Assembly (NCBI GenBank): GCA_900317155.1
Contig: ONFO01000031.1
Location: forward strand, 1 to 56,048
Direction of reading: 5' to 3'
Source of the DNA: an uncultured Bacteroidales bacterium
Lineage (GTDB): Bacteria; Bacteroidota; Bacteroidia; Bacteroidales; F082
DNA length: 56,048 bases
In this document: positions 41,234-50,338 of the stretch, piece after piece
How positions within the stretch are numbered: position 1 is the first letter of the stretch
Layout: each line of letters begins with the position of its first letter
Translations under genes and position numbers: made by a program
Notes under the pieces: model-generated
Databases searched by the model: none
The model's input: the letters and a program-made list of their open reading frames with translations, nothing else
Told to the model about the DNA's origin: nothing

Positions 41234-43246
41234 ATGAAAAAAACAACTATCATCGCCATATTGCTCAGCATTATCACATCTTTGGGGCTGCAAGCGCAAG
41301 AATACCACTTAGGACAACTGGTCACCAACCCTGATGGCAGCCAAGGTGTAGTGTTCTATCTTAACGAGGACTGCACCGCAGGGTGGATGGTGGCGCTGCA
41401 CGATGCAGCTGCAAACATCCCATGGGGCTTGACTGAAGAAATACAAGGCCTCCCACACGTCATCAACACCAACAACAACATCCTGACCAGCGCCTTCGCG
41501 GATATCGACGGTTATTCCAATACGCTCTCGATCCTTGATCACTACCAGTCGACCGGCTATACTGGACAATATGCAGCAGCAGCCGTCGACATCGACAATG
41601 GATGGTATCTTCCTGCCGCTGGGCAGTTGAAAATGCTGTATGTCAACGCTATTTTCTACGAACCAACGCTCAACGCAGCAGGAGAGCCTTTGGGGTTGCA
41701 TCCTTATTGGTCGAGTACTCAGGAAAACAACGAAAGGGCCTGGTATGTGCATTTCGGATCACCCTACCCCGAGACAGCCTGGGCTTGGAATGCTTACATT
41801 GCCCCTTGCCAAAAGGACAACATAACAGCTACATATGGAGGCTATTTCGCCGTTAGGGCCATTCGCGACCTTGAGTTCTCGCCCTATCCATTCGTTGGAC
41901 AGCTTCACGAACCAGCACCCATATGTAACGAAGGGCCGCTTGAGTTGACACTGCCTACTTTATACAACATAGACGAATACGGATGGGAAATCTCACAAGA
42001 CGAAGCGTTCACCGCCCCTATCGCCTACACTGGGCAAATCCTAAACAATTCATATGACGGATGGTATCTTCGCCTTTGGGCCACCAGCGACGGAGGCATC
42101 CTCTTCAGCAACATCGTCCGCATCTCGGTTCATGAAAGCAGCTTCAGCCATACCATAGCATCAAGCTGCGAATCATACACTTGGAACGGCCAAACCTACA
42201 ATGAATCAGGTCTCTACCAAACCACTCTGGTCAACCAATGGGGCTGCGACAGCATCGCCACGCTGGATTTGGCCATCAACCATGCGGAAGAATACTTCGT
42301 ACCCTACCCCATATACGCCTGCAACTCCTACGAATGGGGTAACCTTACCCTCAACCAGAGCGGTGCCTACCAGCAAACCTTCACCAACCAACAGGGATGC
42401 GACAGCATCGTGACCTTGAGCCTGTTCATCTACCACAGTGTGGAGCACCAGTTTACGCACACCGACTGCGGCGAATACGAATGGAATGGGCAAATCTATA
42501 CGGAGAGCGGCGATTACCAGCAAACTTTCACAACACCAAACGGCTGCGACAGTATCGTTACCCTACACCTCAACATGATTAATGCTTACAACGTTGCTTG
42601 TGACACTACAGTTTGCGAAAACTTCGTATGGAATGGAATCGAATACACGCAATCAGGACAATATCAGCAGACCCTCGTCTCAAGTCACGGCTGCGACTCG
42701 GTGGTCAACATGCATCTCGATGTTATGCAACGCCCTTCACCGATTCCCGAAATCGTGGGGTTGCAAGAAATATTTGTTTCGACCGAACTCGTCAACAACG
42801 AATACAACTACCACATTGATTCAGTTGCTTTCGCCACCCGTTACGAATGGTTTTGCGAGGGACCTGACTGGATTGTGGATACCTTAGGGACGCGCTGCAC
42901 CTTGATGACCACCTCGCCTGGTGCCACAACCCTGAAAGTGAGGGCTTGGAACGACTGCGGCTACACCGAACAGGAAATCGCTGTCACTGCGGGTTTTTTC
43001 AACATTGACGACCATCAGGCATTACAAGTAGCCGTCTATCCCAACCCCGCGCACGACAAGGTTTTCATCGAAACGGAAGGAAGCATGAAAGTCAGGCTAC
43101 TCAATTTATTGGGGCAGTGCTTGATTGAAGAAGAAGGCGACAACCAGATGGCATGGGGATTGACACATCTGACACCTGCCATATACTTAGTTGAAGTAAC
43201 AACCAAACAAGGCCGGTGCATCCTTAAATTGGACGTAATGCCATAA
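41234..43246 (+). CDS. T9SS-exported protein with FISUMP-like domain and Cys-containing repeats
   Basis: A 670-residue surface protein. Signal peptide (1-21, ending LGLQAQ). Residues about 25-215 are a FISUMP-like domain paralogous to the previous gene (GVVFYLNEDCTAGWMVALHD, AVDIDNGWYLPAAGQLKML, YWSSTQEN, FAVRAIRDLEF). Four tandem repeats of about 48 residues follow (about 307-500), each with C-x2-(Y/F)-x-W near its start and GCDS(I/V) near its end. The C-terminus (about 595-670) has the T9SS sequence VAVYPNPAHDKVFIE. It follows the upstream gene by 11 bp. Function unknown; surface binding is likely. Confidence 0.85.
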   Translation: MKKTTIIAILLSIITSLGLQAQEYHLGQLVTNPDGSQGVVFYLNEDCTAGWMVALHDAAANIPWGLTEEIQGLPHVINTNNNILTSAFADIDGYSNTLSILDHYQSTGYTGQYAAAAVDIDNGWYLPAAGQLKMLYVNAIFYEPTLNAAGEPLGLHPYWSSTQENNERAWYVHFGSPYPETAWAWNAYIAPCQKDNITATYGGYFAVRAIRDLEFSPYPFVGQLHEPAPICNEGPLELTLPTLYNIDEYGWEISQDEAFTAPIAYTGQILNNSYDGWYLRLWATSDGGILFSNIVRISVHESSFSHTIASSCESYTWNGQTYNESGLYQTTLVNQWGCDSIATLDLAINHAEEYFVPYPIYACNSYEWGNLTLNQSGAYQQTFTNQQGCDSIVTLSLFIYHSVEHQFTHTDCGEYEWNGQIYTESGDYQQTFTTPNGCDSIVTLHLNMINAYNVACDTTVCENFVWNGIEYTQSGQYQQTLVSSHGCDSVVNMHLDVMQRPSPIPEIVGLQEIFVSTELVNNEYNYHIDSVAFATRYEWFCEGPDWIVDTLGTRCTLMTTSPGATTLKVRAWNDCGYTEQEIAVTAGFFNIDDHQALQVAVYPNPAHDKVFIETEGSMKVRLLNLLGQCLIEEEGDNQMAWGLTHLTPAIYLVEVTTKQGRCILKLDVMP

Positions 43247-43249
43247 CCC

Positions 43250-44776
43250 TTACCTACGAAGAATTATACCCACACCCTTGTCAATCAAATCGTTGACGGA
43301 TTGAGAAACCTTCAATTTGTAAAGGGCAACAAAGCCTAACACGAGGAACAAAACGGACTTCAATAACGCATCGAGCGTCTGGCCCAAAATGGGTTTGGTG
43401 AACACGTTGGCTAGTCCGGGCGTCAAAAGGGTGGTCCAAAGCCAATTGAAACCAAACAACAGCAAGATGATCGCTGCCACGGGAAGCAATTTCACCGAGA
43501 GCGGATTCACCCCTATCTTCCACCTGATGAATGCCAGCAACAAGATGAAATAGATAAGGTAAGACACGGCATTGGCTAAGGCACCTCCGTTGATGTCCCA
43601 ACGCGGCACCCACCAGGCATTCAGCCCGAAAGAAATGGTGGCCAAGATGATGGTGAAGGCCAGCGAGTAATAGTAGAACTTGGAATAACTCAACACCGTG
43701 GTCGTCACGGCAAAAGTGGAATAGACAAGTCGGCTCAGCGACAAAATCAAGACCGCCCATTTGCCCAAACGGTAGATATCGCCATTAGGCAGCAAGTCGA
43801 AGAGATAGTCGATATTGATCCAAATCAGGAAAAACACGAGACTGCCTGCGATGAACTGATGCAAGGCTACGTTCTTGCACAAAGCGTCGGCGGCCTTCAC
43901 GTCCTGCTTGGCCATCGCATCGGAGATATGCGGTCTCGAGATGGCGCCCAGCGAACGGTAGGGCATCTCCACGACGGCCGCGATGTTGGTCGCGATCGTG
44001 AACACACCCGCCAAACGGAACCCCGACACGCCAGCCACAAAGAACTTGCTTAACATGGGGATTACGTTGCCCGCCAAAGCCGCTGTCAGCATAAACAAGG
44101 TGTAGAACATGAAATCGCGCTTCAGCTGCGGCTTGAGATAGTTCCACTCGATCTTGAACGAGACCCGCTTCAACGAAAGCAGATAGACGATATTGATCAA
44201 GGTGGCGAGTCCGTACAGCACACAGAAAGCGACGATAACGCCATCAAAATCAATGACCTTGTAATAGTAGAGCAGATAGATGACCAAAGTGCCTACACGC
44301 AAACCCACCTCGCGGACGAACTTCGGCAAGACAATGCGCAACAAAAGGTTACTGTTTGTCTCGAAGACCGAGATATACAGCATGAAAAACGCCAAGGGGA
44401 TGACGAAGTTGACGTATTCGCCAAACATCGCCGAGTCTTTCGAGAAATAGTTGACGATAGGCGTCTTGAAGACGAAAAACGCCAGGAGGAAGATGGCGAA
44501 ACCCGCCAAAGGCACCAACAAGGTCCAGCCGAAGAAGCCATGGTCGCGTTGCTCCTCATCCTTAAAGAAGGGGTAATAACGCATGGCAGAGGACGTGGTG
44601 CCCAGAAGCGCCAGCCCACTGAACAAAATGGAGCATTGCAGCAAGACATCAATCAGTCCAATCTGTTCAGGCTGAAGGGCTTTTGTCTGAATGAAAAAGG
44701 TTGTGATAATACCCACAGCCACCCCAACATAGGTGGCGATAGTGCCTTTGATACTCTGTCGTGCTACGATTCCCAT
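43250..44776 (-). CDS. Polysaccharide flippase (Wzx/MATE-type)
   Basis: A 508-residue inner membrane protein with about 14 hydrophobic segments. It begins GIVARQSIKGTIATYVGVAVGIITTFFIQTKALQPEQIGLIDVLLQ, as in lipopolysaccharide biosynthesis proteins of the polysaccharide transporter family, and has the middle segment FFVAGVSGFRLAGVFTIATNIAAVVEMPYRSL. It would flip lipid-linked oligosaccharides to the periplasm, matching the nearby glycosyltransferases. It is 9 bp downstream of the YihY gene. The convergent T9SS gene ends 3 bp away. Confidence 0.88.
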   Translation of the reverse strand: MGIVARQSIKGTIATYVGVAVGIITTFFIQTKALQPEQIGLIDVLLQCSILFSGLALLGTTSSAMRYYPFFKDEEQRDHGFFGWTLLVPLAGFAIFLLAFFVFKTPIVNYFSKDSAMFGEYVNFVIPLAFFMLYISVFETNSNLLLRIVLPKFVREVGLRVGTLVIYLLYYYKVIDFDGVIVAFCVLYGLATLINIVYLLSLKRVSFKIEWNYLKPQLKRDFMFYTLFMLTAALAGNVIPMLSKFFVAGVSGFRLAGVFTIATNIAAVVEMPYRSLGAISRPHISDAMAKQDVKAADALCKNVALHQFIAGSLVFFLIWINIDYLFDLLPNGDIYRLGKWAVLILSLSRLVYSTFAVTTTVLSYSKFYYYSLAFTIILATISFGLNAWWVPRWDINGGALANAVSYLIYFILLLAFIRWKIGVNPLSVKLLPVAAIILLLFGFNWLWTTLLTPGLANVFTKPILGQTLDALLKSVLFLVLGFVALYKLKVSQSVNDLIDKGVGIILRR

Positions 44777-44785
44777 AGTGCCAAA

Positions 44786-46111
44786 TTAAGACGGCTTCTC
44801 CAACTTTTCAAGCTTCCCATTCATACCAAAATCCTTATCATATTGCTCGTCAGAACGTTTTAGCTCATGCTCGGCAAACTTTTGGTACTCATTGATAATC
44901 AACTCATAATCCTTATTCTGTTCCTCAAGATTCTGTACTACAACCTCCGTTTCTGCAATGGTTTTCTTCAGCTCTTCAATTTTATCAACACGATACGCAT
45001 TGGCAGCCTGATAGGCTTTGATATGCTTCTTCAAGTCTTCGATGACGATTTCGCGTCTGCGAATCTCATTTTCAGCGACGCTCCTCTTATCCGTGACACG
45101 CCGGATGCCAGAATTCAAGTCATTGCCAGCCAAAATCAAGATACTGATAACCCAGACCCAGAGCATAAGGATGATAAGTGTGCCGATGGAGCCATAGAGC
45201 GCATTGTAGCGCGAGAAATTGGAGATGTAAAGGTTGAAACCAATCGTGGCAAAGACGAACAAAGTGGAGGCCATAATCGAGCCTGGACTGAAGAGGACGA
45301 AATCCCGGTATTTTTTGCCACCTGATCTGGGGTATTTCAATTCCTTGCGGTAGTGCTCATCGAACCTGACATTGCCGAAATAATACAACAAAGCCACGCC
45401 AAGACACAGGGCGAAAATGCCAATCACCCAACGCAAAACGCTGAACAAAATAAAAGTAAATGATCCGCCTTGAATGATTTCATGGGTCACGAGCGACTTT
45501 ATGGCCGTACCGCCCAACGAAATCAAGATGACCGAAACGAGAATCAAAGCCCCAAAAATGAGGAGCATCAGGATGGCGAAAATGCGCTGTTCAATCCAAC
45601 CACGAAAGGTCAAGCCTTTATAACTGATGAAGTTTGCATACACATTTCGGAAGCCATTGAAGATGGCCACAACACCGCTAGAGCCGAACACCAAGCACAT
45701 CACCACACTGATAGAAAGCAAGCCATCATGCGGCTGATTCATGATGCCATCGATGGTATCTGTCACATAGTCAAGCGTTCCTGATGGAAGGAGGAAGTCG
45801 TTCAAAGCCGCAATCACCCTATGGTAGAGATTTGGGATAGGGATATACGGAATCATTGTGAAAAAGAAGAGAATCAACGGAAAAAGTGCCAAGAAGAAAT
45901 TGAAAGCAACTCCCGCGGCACGGTCGATTGTACGACCCTTGGTGAAAAGTTTGAAGAAATTGATCAGCACGTCCATAAGCGGCAACTTTGTCCCTGGGAA
46001 ACGCACGATACGCAGGAAGTTGTCGTCACGACGGTACCAATCCCTCAAAGCGTCCAGCTTGACTTGGAACCAAGTGTTCTGCTTTTCGTCTTTCTTCTCT
46101 TTTTTCGACAT
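44786..46111 (-). CDS. YihY/BrkB family membrane protein
   Basis: A 441-residue inner membrane protein. The YihY domain spans about 60-320, with six membrane helices and motifs RAAGVAFNFFLALFPLILFFF, YVTDTIDGIMNQPHDGLLSISVVMCLVFGSSGVVAIFNGF and YGSIGTLIILMLWVWVISILILAGNDLNSGI. A C-terminal coiled coil (about 335-430, ADVVVQNLEEQNKDYELII region) is unusual for the family. Family function is not settled; it is no longer believed to be RNase BN. It is the first gene of a two-gene unit with the flippase. Divergent from rseC. Confidence 0.9.
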   Translation of the reverse strand: MSKKEKKDEKQNTWFQVKLDALRDWYRRDDNFLRIVRFPGTKLPLMDVLINFFKLFTKGRTIDRAAGVAFNFFLALFPLILFFFTMIPYIPIPNLYHRVIAALNDFLLPSGTLDYVTDTIDGIMNQPHDGLLSISVVMCLVFGSSGVVAIFNGFRNVYANFISYKGLTFRGWIEQRIFAILMLLIFGALILVSVILISLGGTAIKSLVTHEIIQGGSFTFILFSVLRWVIGIFALCLGVALLYYFGNVRFDEHYRKELKYPRSGGKKYRDFVLFSPGSIMASTLFVFATIGFNLYISNFSRYNALYGSIGTLIILMLWVWVISILILAGNDLNSGIRRVTDKRSVAENEIRRREIVIEDLKKHIKAYQAANAYRVDKIEELKKTIAETEVVVQNLEEQNKDYELIINEYQKFAEHELKRSDEQYDKDFGMNGKLEKLEKPS

Positions 46112-46171
46112 CTTTCAATTCAATTAATTGGCAAAAATAGTGGTTTTCTTGCAACAAGCTCACAAAAATCT

Positions 46172-46179
46172 TATTTTTG
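46172..46179 (+). promoter_or_regulatory. -7 promoter element of rseC, predicted leaderless
   Basis: TATTTTTG is followed by only CGGC before the ATG at 46184, so the transcript should start at or next to the start codon. Confidence 0.6.
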
Positions 46180-46183
46180 CGGC

Positions 46184-46600
46184 ATGAAAAGCGAAGAAAC
46201 CATCTCCCACGAGGGCATCGTCACCAAAATCACCAACGACGAACTGGAAATCAAGATATTGGCCCAGAGTGCTTGCGCAGCCTGCCACGCCAAGAGTGCT
46301 TGCGGCATGGGCGAGCAAGCCGAAAAAATCCTCACCGTGCCACGGCCTAAGGACAAAGAGTTTACAATCAGCCAGAAAGTCAATGTCAGAATGGCCATTG
46401 GGCAGGGTAATAAGGCCGCTGTCTTGGCCTATCTCATCCCCATCATTTTGCTGTTGGCTGTGCTCTTCATCTGCCTCGGATTGGGCGTCAATGAAGGATT
46501 GTCGGCACTTCTCAGCATTGTCGCACTGATACCTTATTATATAATCCTCTATCTGAAGCGCGACAAATTAAAAAAACAATTTTTATATATTATTGAATAA
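46184..46600 (+). CDS. rseC: RseC-family protein (SoxR-reducing system)
   Basis: A 138-residue inner membrane protein. Three Cys in SACAACHAKSACG (C31-x2-C34-x5-C40) are the family's redox or cluster ligands. Two membrane helices follow (about 78-97 and 101-119). In Bacteroidetes this gene normally lies directly before rnfB and is thought to work with the Rnf complex. Here an AAA+ ATPase gene with its own promoter lies between them. Start at ATG 46184, directly after the promoter; the longer frame upstream overlaps the YihY gene and is not real. Confidence 0.88.
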   Translation: MKSEETISHEGIVTKITNDELEIKILAQSACAACHAKSACGMGEQAEKILTVPRPKDKEFTISQKVNVRMAIGQGNKAAVLAYLIPIILLLAVLFICLGLGVNEGLSALLSIVALIPYYIILYLKRDKLKKQFLYIIE

Positions 46601-46694
46601 CAATTTATTATACCACTTTTTAAATTTTTATATAATTTGTATAATGTAAATTGCATAATTTTGTAATGCAATTTTAATAATTTTCGTATCTTTG
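46601..46694 (+). promoter_or_regulatory. Very AT-rich, repeat-containing promoter region of third ATPase
   Basis: Contains ATAATTTGTATAATG (46632-46646) and ATAATTTTGTAATG (46655-46668) as an imperfect direct repeat, and AATTGCAT / ATGCAATT (46649-46656 and 46666-46673) as an inverted repeat. The -7 element TATCTTTG is at 46687-46694. The base composition is unlike the flanking rseC and rnfB genes. Confidence 0.6.
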
Positions 46695-46712
46695 CCGCAA
46701 AATCAGCGCATT

Positions 46713-47849
46713 ATGATTACGAATCCATTCATTATCAGCGGAGATATTCCTTCGGAATATTTTTGTGACAGGAAAGAAGAGAGCAAAAAGCTTATACGAA
46801 TGCTCACCAACGGCGAAAACGTTTGCCTCATGTCGCCACGACGCATGGGCAAATCGAAACTCATCCAATTCTGCTACGACCAAGAGCCGTTTCGCTCTGA
46901 TTATTATTGCTTTTACATCGACATCTTCCATACCACAAGCCTTCGCGAATTTACATATACATTTGGTCGTCAGATATTTAGCACACTCAGGAGCAAAAGT
47001 CAAAAAATGACGCTTTGGTTCGTGCAGGCGTTGAAATCGCTCAGTGCCGACTTTGGTTTCGACCCCTCGACAGGAATGCCTACTTTCAGCCTTTCGCTCG
47101 GCGACGTCCACAACCCTGAGTTCACCCTTGAGGAAATTTTCAAGGTTTTGGAACAAGCCGACAAGCCCTGCATCGTCTGTTTCGACGAATTCCAACAAAT
47201 CGCTAACTATCCCGAAAAAAACATCGAAGCCCTGTTGCGCGGCCATATCCAACATCTCGGCAATGCCAACTTCATCTTCTCGGGCAGTTCAAGGCATCTG
47301 CTCACGCAGATGTTCTATTCCTATGCCCGACCTTTCTACAAAAGCACCTCCACTCTTACACTCGATGCCATCGACCTTGAAGAGTACACCAAATTCGCCA
47401 CATATTGGTTTAATAAGCACTCAAAACAGATTGACCCTCAACTTATTGCACAAATCTATCAGATTATGGAGCGCAACACCTATTGCATACAAAAAACACT
47501 TCATGAGCTTTTCGAGAACACCTTAGAAGGCACAATTTGCGACACCAACTTATTGCCCAGCATCATCGACGGTATGATTGAGGAACAAAGCGGAAGTTAC
47601 AGGCAAATGCTTTCACTCATCCCCGATCGGCAAAAAGAGGTATTGTTCGCCATAGCCGATGCGGGCAAGGCCGAAAAAATTATGGGGACGCAGTTCATCC
47701 GACGTTATAGTCTGCCTTCCGCGAGTGCAGTGCAGTCATCTGTCAAAAAACTGATGGAGGCTGATTATGTCACTTTCTTTGAGGGCATTTATTCCATTCC
47801 TGATGTGCTGTTTAGGATGTATCTGAAGCGTATTGGAGGAAAAGAATAG
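46713..47849 (+). CDS. AAA+ ATPase (archaeal-ATPase type) inserted before rnfB
   Basis: A 378-residue cytosolic P-loop ATPase. It opens NPFIISGDIPSEYFCDRKEES, with Walker A SPRRMGKS at 41-48, Walker B CIVCFDE ending at D158-E159, and FSGSSRHLL as the sensor region. The C-terminal part (RQKEVLFAIADAGKAEKIMG...SLPSASAVQSSVKKLMEADYV) is a winged-helix DNA-binding domain, and no DUF4143 or nuclease tail is present. This fits the PF01637-type ATPases of unknown function. The ATG at 46713 follows the promoter by 18 bp. It separates rseC from the rnf operon. Confidence 0.9.
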   Translation: MITNPFIISGDIPSEYFCDRKEESKKLIRMLTNGENVCLMSPRRMGKSKLIQFCYDQEPFRSDYYCFYIDIFHTTSLREFTYTFGRQIFSTLRSKSQKMTLWFVQALKSLSADFGFDPSTGMPTFSLSLGDVHNPEFTLEEIFKVLEQADKPCIVCFDEFQQIANYPEKNIEALLRGHIQHLGNANFIFSGSSRHLLTQMFYSYARPFYKSTSTLTLDAIDLEEYTKFATYWFNKHSKQIDPQLIAQIYQIMERNTYCIQKTLHELFENTLEGTICDTNLLPSIIDGMIEEQSGSYRQMLSLIPDRQKEVLFAIADAGKAEKIMGTQFIRRYSLPSASAVQSSVKKLMEADYVTFFEGIYSIPDVLFRMYLKRIGGKE

Positions 47850-47902
47850 GGGACTTCCAAAAAAATCCCCAAAAAATTCTTGGTCGAAAAAAGGAGTTTC
47901 CG

Positions 47903-47910
47903 TATCTTTG
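47903..47910 (+). promoter_or_regulatory. -7 promoter element of the rnf operon
   Basis: TATCTTTG, 39 bp before the ATG of rnfB. It shows that rnfBCDGEA has its own promoter downstream of the ATPase gene. Confidence 0.7.
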
Positions 47911-47949
47911 CAGGTTTAAAACTGAAAACAAACTCAAAATTCTATACAG

Positions 47950-48888
47950 ATGAGTAATACTTTACTAATTTCCTTAGCGGTTCTCGGAATCCTTGGCGGC
48001 GTTTTAGCCGTGGTTCTGTACTTTGTGGCACAGAGGTTCAAGGTGGAAGAGAACCCTTTGATTGATGAAGCGGAGGCCTGTCTGCCTGGTGCCAACTGTG
48101 GCGGCTGCGGCTTTGCGGGCTGCCGTGCCTTGGCCGAGGCTTGTGTGAAACAAGCCGCCGAAAAAGGCAACATCGATGGCTTGGCTTGCCCTGGCACCGA
48201 TATGGGCAAAGTGGCCGCCGTTTTAGGCCTTTCCGCTGGCACCTTCGAGCCTAAAATCGCTGTGGTGCGCTGCAACGGTGGCTGCAAGAACTCGCCCTCA
48301 AAGGTGCATTATGAAGGCGCTGACATCTGCGCCTTCGCCAACACGCTGTATGCCGGCGAAGGCGGCTGCTCGAAAGGCTGCCTCGGCCTAGGCGATTGCG
48401 TGAAGAAGTGCAACTTCGACGCACTGCACATCGACAAGGAGACGGGGCTGCCCGTCGTCGACCCCGACAAGTGCGTGGGTTGCGGTGTGTGCGCCAAGAC
48501 CTGCCCGCGTGGCATCATCGAGGTGCGTCCTCGTGGCAAGAAAGACCGTCGCGTCTATGTTTGCTGCGTCAACACCGACAAGGGTGCCTTGGTCGTCAAG
48601 AACTGCTCGGTGGGCTGCATCGGCTGCCAGAAGTGCTTGAAGGAATGCCCCTTCGAAGCCATCGAGATGCGCGGCAACCTGGCCTACATTGACCCGGCCA
48701 AGTGCAAAGCCTGTGGCAAGTGCGCCAAGGTTTGCCCACGTGGCAGCATCCACGCCGTCAACTTCCCCGCACCTAAGCCAGAGACCCCTGCCCTGCAAGG
48801 TGCCGAACCTGCCATCAAGGTGGAGCCCAAAGCTCAACCTGTCGAGGTGAAAACTGAAGTCAAACCCGAAAACACCGTCACAGCATGA
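47950..48888 (+). CDS. rnfB: Rnf complex subunit B (iron-sulfur protein)
   Basis: A 312-residue membrane-anchored ferredoxin-like protein. One N-terminal helix (about 5-27) is followed by the four-Cys NCGGCGFAGC domain (C50, C53, C58 and a later Cys) and several CxxCxxCxxxCP clusters (KCVGCGVCAKTCPRG, CIGCQKCLKECPFEA, KCKACGKCAKVCPRG). It accepts electrons from ferredoxin and passes them to the ion-pumping core. The Glu/Lys/Pro-rich tail is a common Bacteroidetes feature. Its end overlaps rnfC by 4 bp. Confidence 0.95.
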   Translation: MSNTLLISLAVLGILGGVLAVVLYFVAQRFKVEENPLIDEAEACLPGANCGGCGFAGCRALAEACVKQAAEKGNIDGLACPGTDMGKVAAVLGLSAGTFEPKIAVVRCNGGCKNSPSKVHYEGADICAFANTLYAGEGGCSKGCLGLGDCVKKCNFDALHIDKETGLPVVDPDKCVGCGVCAKTCPRGIIEVRPRGKKDRRVYVCCVNTDKGALVVKNCSVGCIGCQKCLKECPFEAIEMRGNLAYIDPAKCKACGKCAKVCPRGSIHAVNFPAPKPETPALQGAEPAIKVEPKAQPVEVKTEVKPENTVTA

Positions 48889-50237
48889 ACCCGATAAAGA
48901 CTTTCCTCAAGGGCGGCGTGCATCCGGAAGAGAACAAGCTTTCGGCTGACCTGCCCATACAAGACTTCCCGATGCCCAAGCAGATCATCGTTCCGCTAGG
49001 ACAATGCCTCGGCGCACCGGCCGACTGCATCGTCAACAAAGGTGACCATGTGCTGACGGGCCAACTCATCGGCACGGCCAAGGGCTTCATCTCGGCCAAC
49101 GTCCACTCACCCGCTACTGGCACGGTTGCCAAGATTGACGTGGTGATGGACCACACGGGATACTACAAGCCCGCCGTCTTCATCGACGTGGAACCCGACC
49201 AATGGGCTGAGGGCATCATCGAGACCGATAAACTGCTCACCGACATCAAATTGGATTCCAAGCAGATTATCGATAAGGTAAAGGAATGCGGCATCGTCGG
49301 CATGGGCGGCGCAACCTTCCCCACTCACGTCAAGTTGATGGTACCTGAAGGCAAGAAAGCCGAATATGTCATCATCAACGCGGCCGAATGCGAGCCCTAC
49401 CTAACTTGCGACTACCGCCTCCTTTTGGAGAAAACCCAGGAGTTCCTCATGGGTGTCAAAATCCTGATGAAAGCCGTCAATACCGACAAGGGCATCATCG
49501 GCATCGAGACCAACAAGATGAAGGCCATCGAGCTTTTGGACAAGACCATCAACGAACATAAAGACCTTTACGCTGGCATCGAGGTGCAACCTTTGAAGAC
49601 CAAATACCCGCAGGGTGGTGAGAAGCAAATCATCAAAGCCATCACGGGACGTGAGGTGCCGTCGGGCAAATTGCCCATTGAGACGGGTTGCGTCGTGGTC
49701 AACGTGGCTTCGACCTATGCCGTCTACGAGGCCGTTCAAAAGAACAAGCCTTTGATTGAGCGCATCGTCACCGTCACGGGCAAGTCGGTCAAAAAGCCTG
49801 GCAACTTCCGTGTTCGTTTCGGCACGCCCGCCGACCTCCTCATCGAGGCCGCTGGCGGTCTGCCCGAAGGCATCACCGATGTTATCAACGGCGGTCCCAT
49901 GATGGGTAAGTCGGTGTCGGTCACCAACTTCCCCTGCATCAAAGGCACGTCGGGCATCCTGCTCATGACCCTCAACGAGGCACAAGACCGTCGTCAGACC
50001 AACTGCATCCGCTGTGGTCGTTGCGCCATGGCCTGCCCCATGGGCTTACAGCCGTTCCTGCTCCACAAAGTGGCCAAGCAGAACAACTTCGACGAGACCG
50101 AGAGCAACCACATCATGGACTGCATCGAATGCGGCTCCTGTGAGTTCACCTGTCCCGCCAACATCCCGCTGCTCGACTACATCCGATACGGCAAGGCCAA
50201 GACCGGCGCCATCATCCGTGCGCGTAATCAGAAATAA
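48885..50237 (+). CDS. rnfC: Rnf complex subunit C (NADH-binding)
   Basis: A 450-residue peripheral subunit that reacts with NAD(H). The N-terminal lipoyl/Nqo-like region has GGVHPEENK and HSPATGTVAKIDVV; the central NADH/FMN domain has GIVGMGGATFPTHVK, INAAECEPYLTCDYRLL and YPQGGEKQIIKAITG; two [4Fe-4S] sites are CIRCGRCAMACP and CIECGSCEFTCP. ATG at 48885 overlaps the rnfB stop. Confidence 0.96.
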   Translation: MNPIKTFLKGGVHPEENKLSADLPIQDFPMPKQIIVPLGQCLGAPADCIVNKGDHVLTGQLIGTAKGFISANVHSPATGTVAKIDVVMDHTGYYKPAVFIDVEPDQWAEGIIETDKLLTDIKLDSKQIIDKVKECGIVGMGGATFPTHVKLMVPEGKKAEYVIINAAECEPYLTCDYRLLLEKTQEFLMGVKILMKAVNTDKGIIGIETNKMKAIELLDKTINEHKDLYAGIEVQPLKTKYPQGGEKQIIKAITGREVPSGKLPIETGCVVVNVASTYAVYEAVQKNKPLIERIVTVTGKSVKKPGNFRVRFGTPADLLIEAAGGLPEGITDVINGGPMMGKSVSVTNFPCIKGTSGILLMTLNEAQDRRQTNCIRCGRCAMACPMGLQPFLLHKVAKQNNFDETESNHIMDCIECGSCEFTCPANIPLLDYIRYGKAKTGAIIRARNQK

Positions 50238-50241
50238 TTTG

Positions 50242-50300
50242 AATGCGGAATGCGGAATGCAGAATGCGGAATGAGTCCCGCGTCCCATGTCCCGCAGTCC
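50242..50300. repeat. Tandem heptamer repeats in the rnfC-rnfD spacer
   Basis: AATGCGG-like heptamers repeat almost five times (50242-50274), followed directly by four TCCCGCG-like heptamers (50276 to about 50303). The rest of the 101-bp spacer is AT-rich (AATTCAACAATG at the rnfD start). This is the only long gap in the otherwise compact operon. Confidence 0.8.
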
Positions 50301-50338
50301 CGAGTCAATTAAACGATTAAACAATCAACAATTCAACA

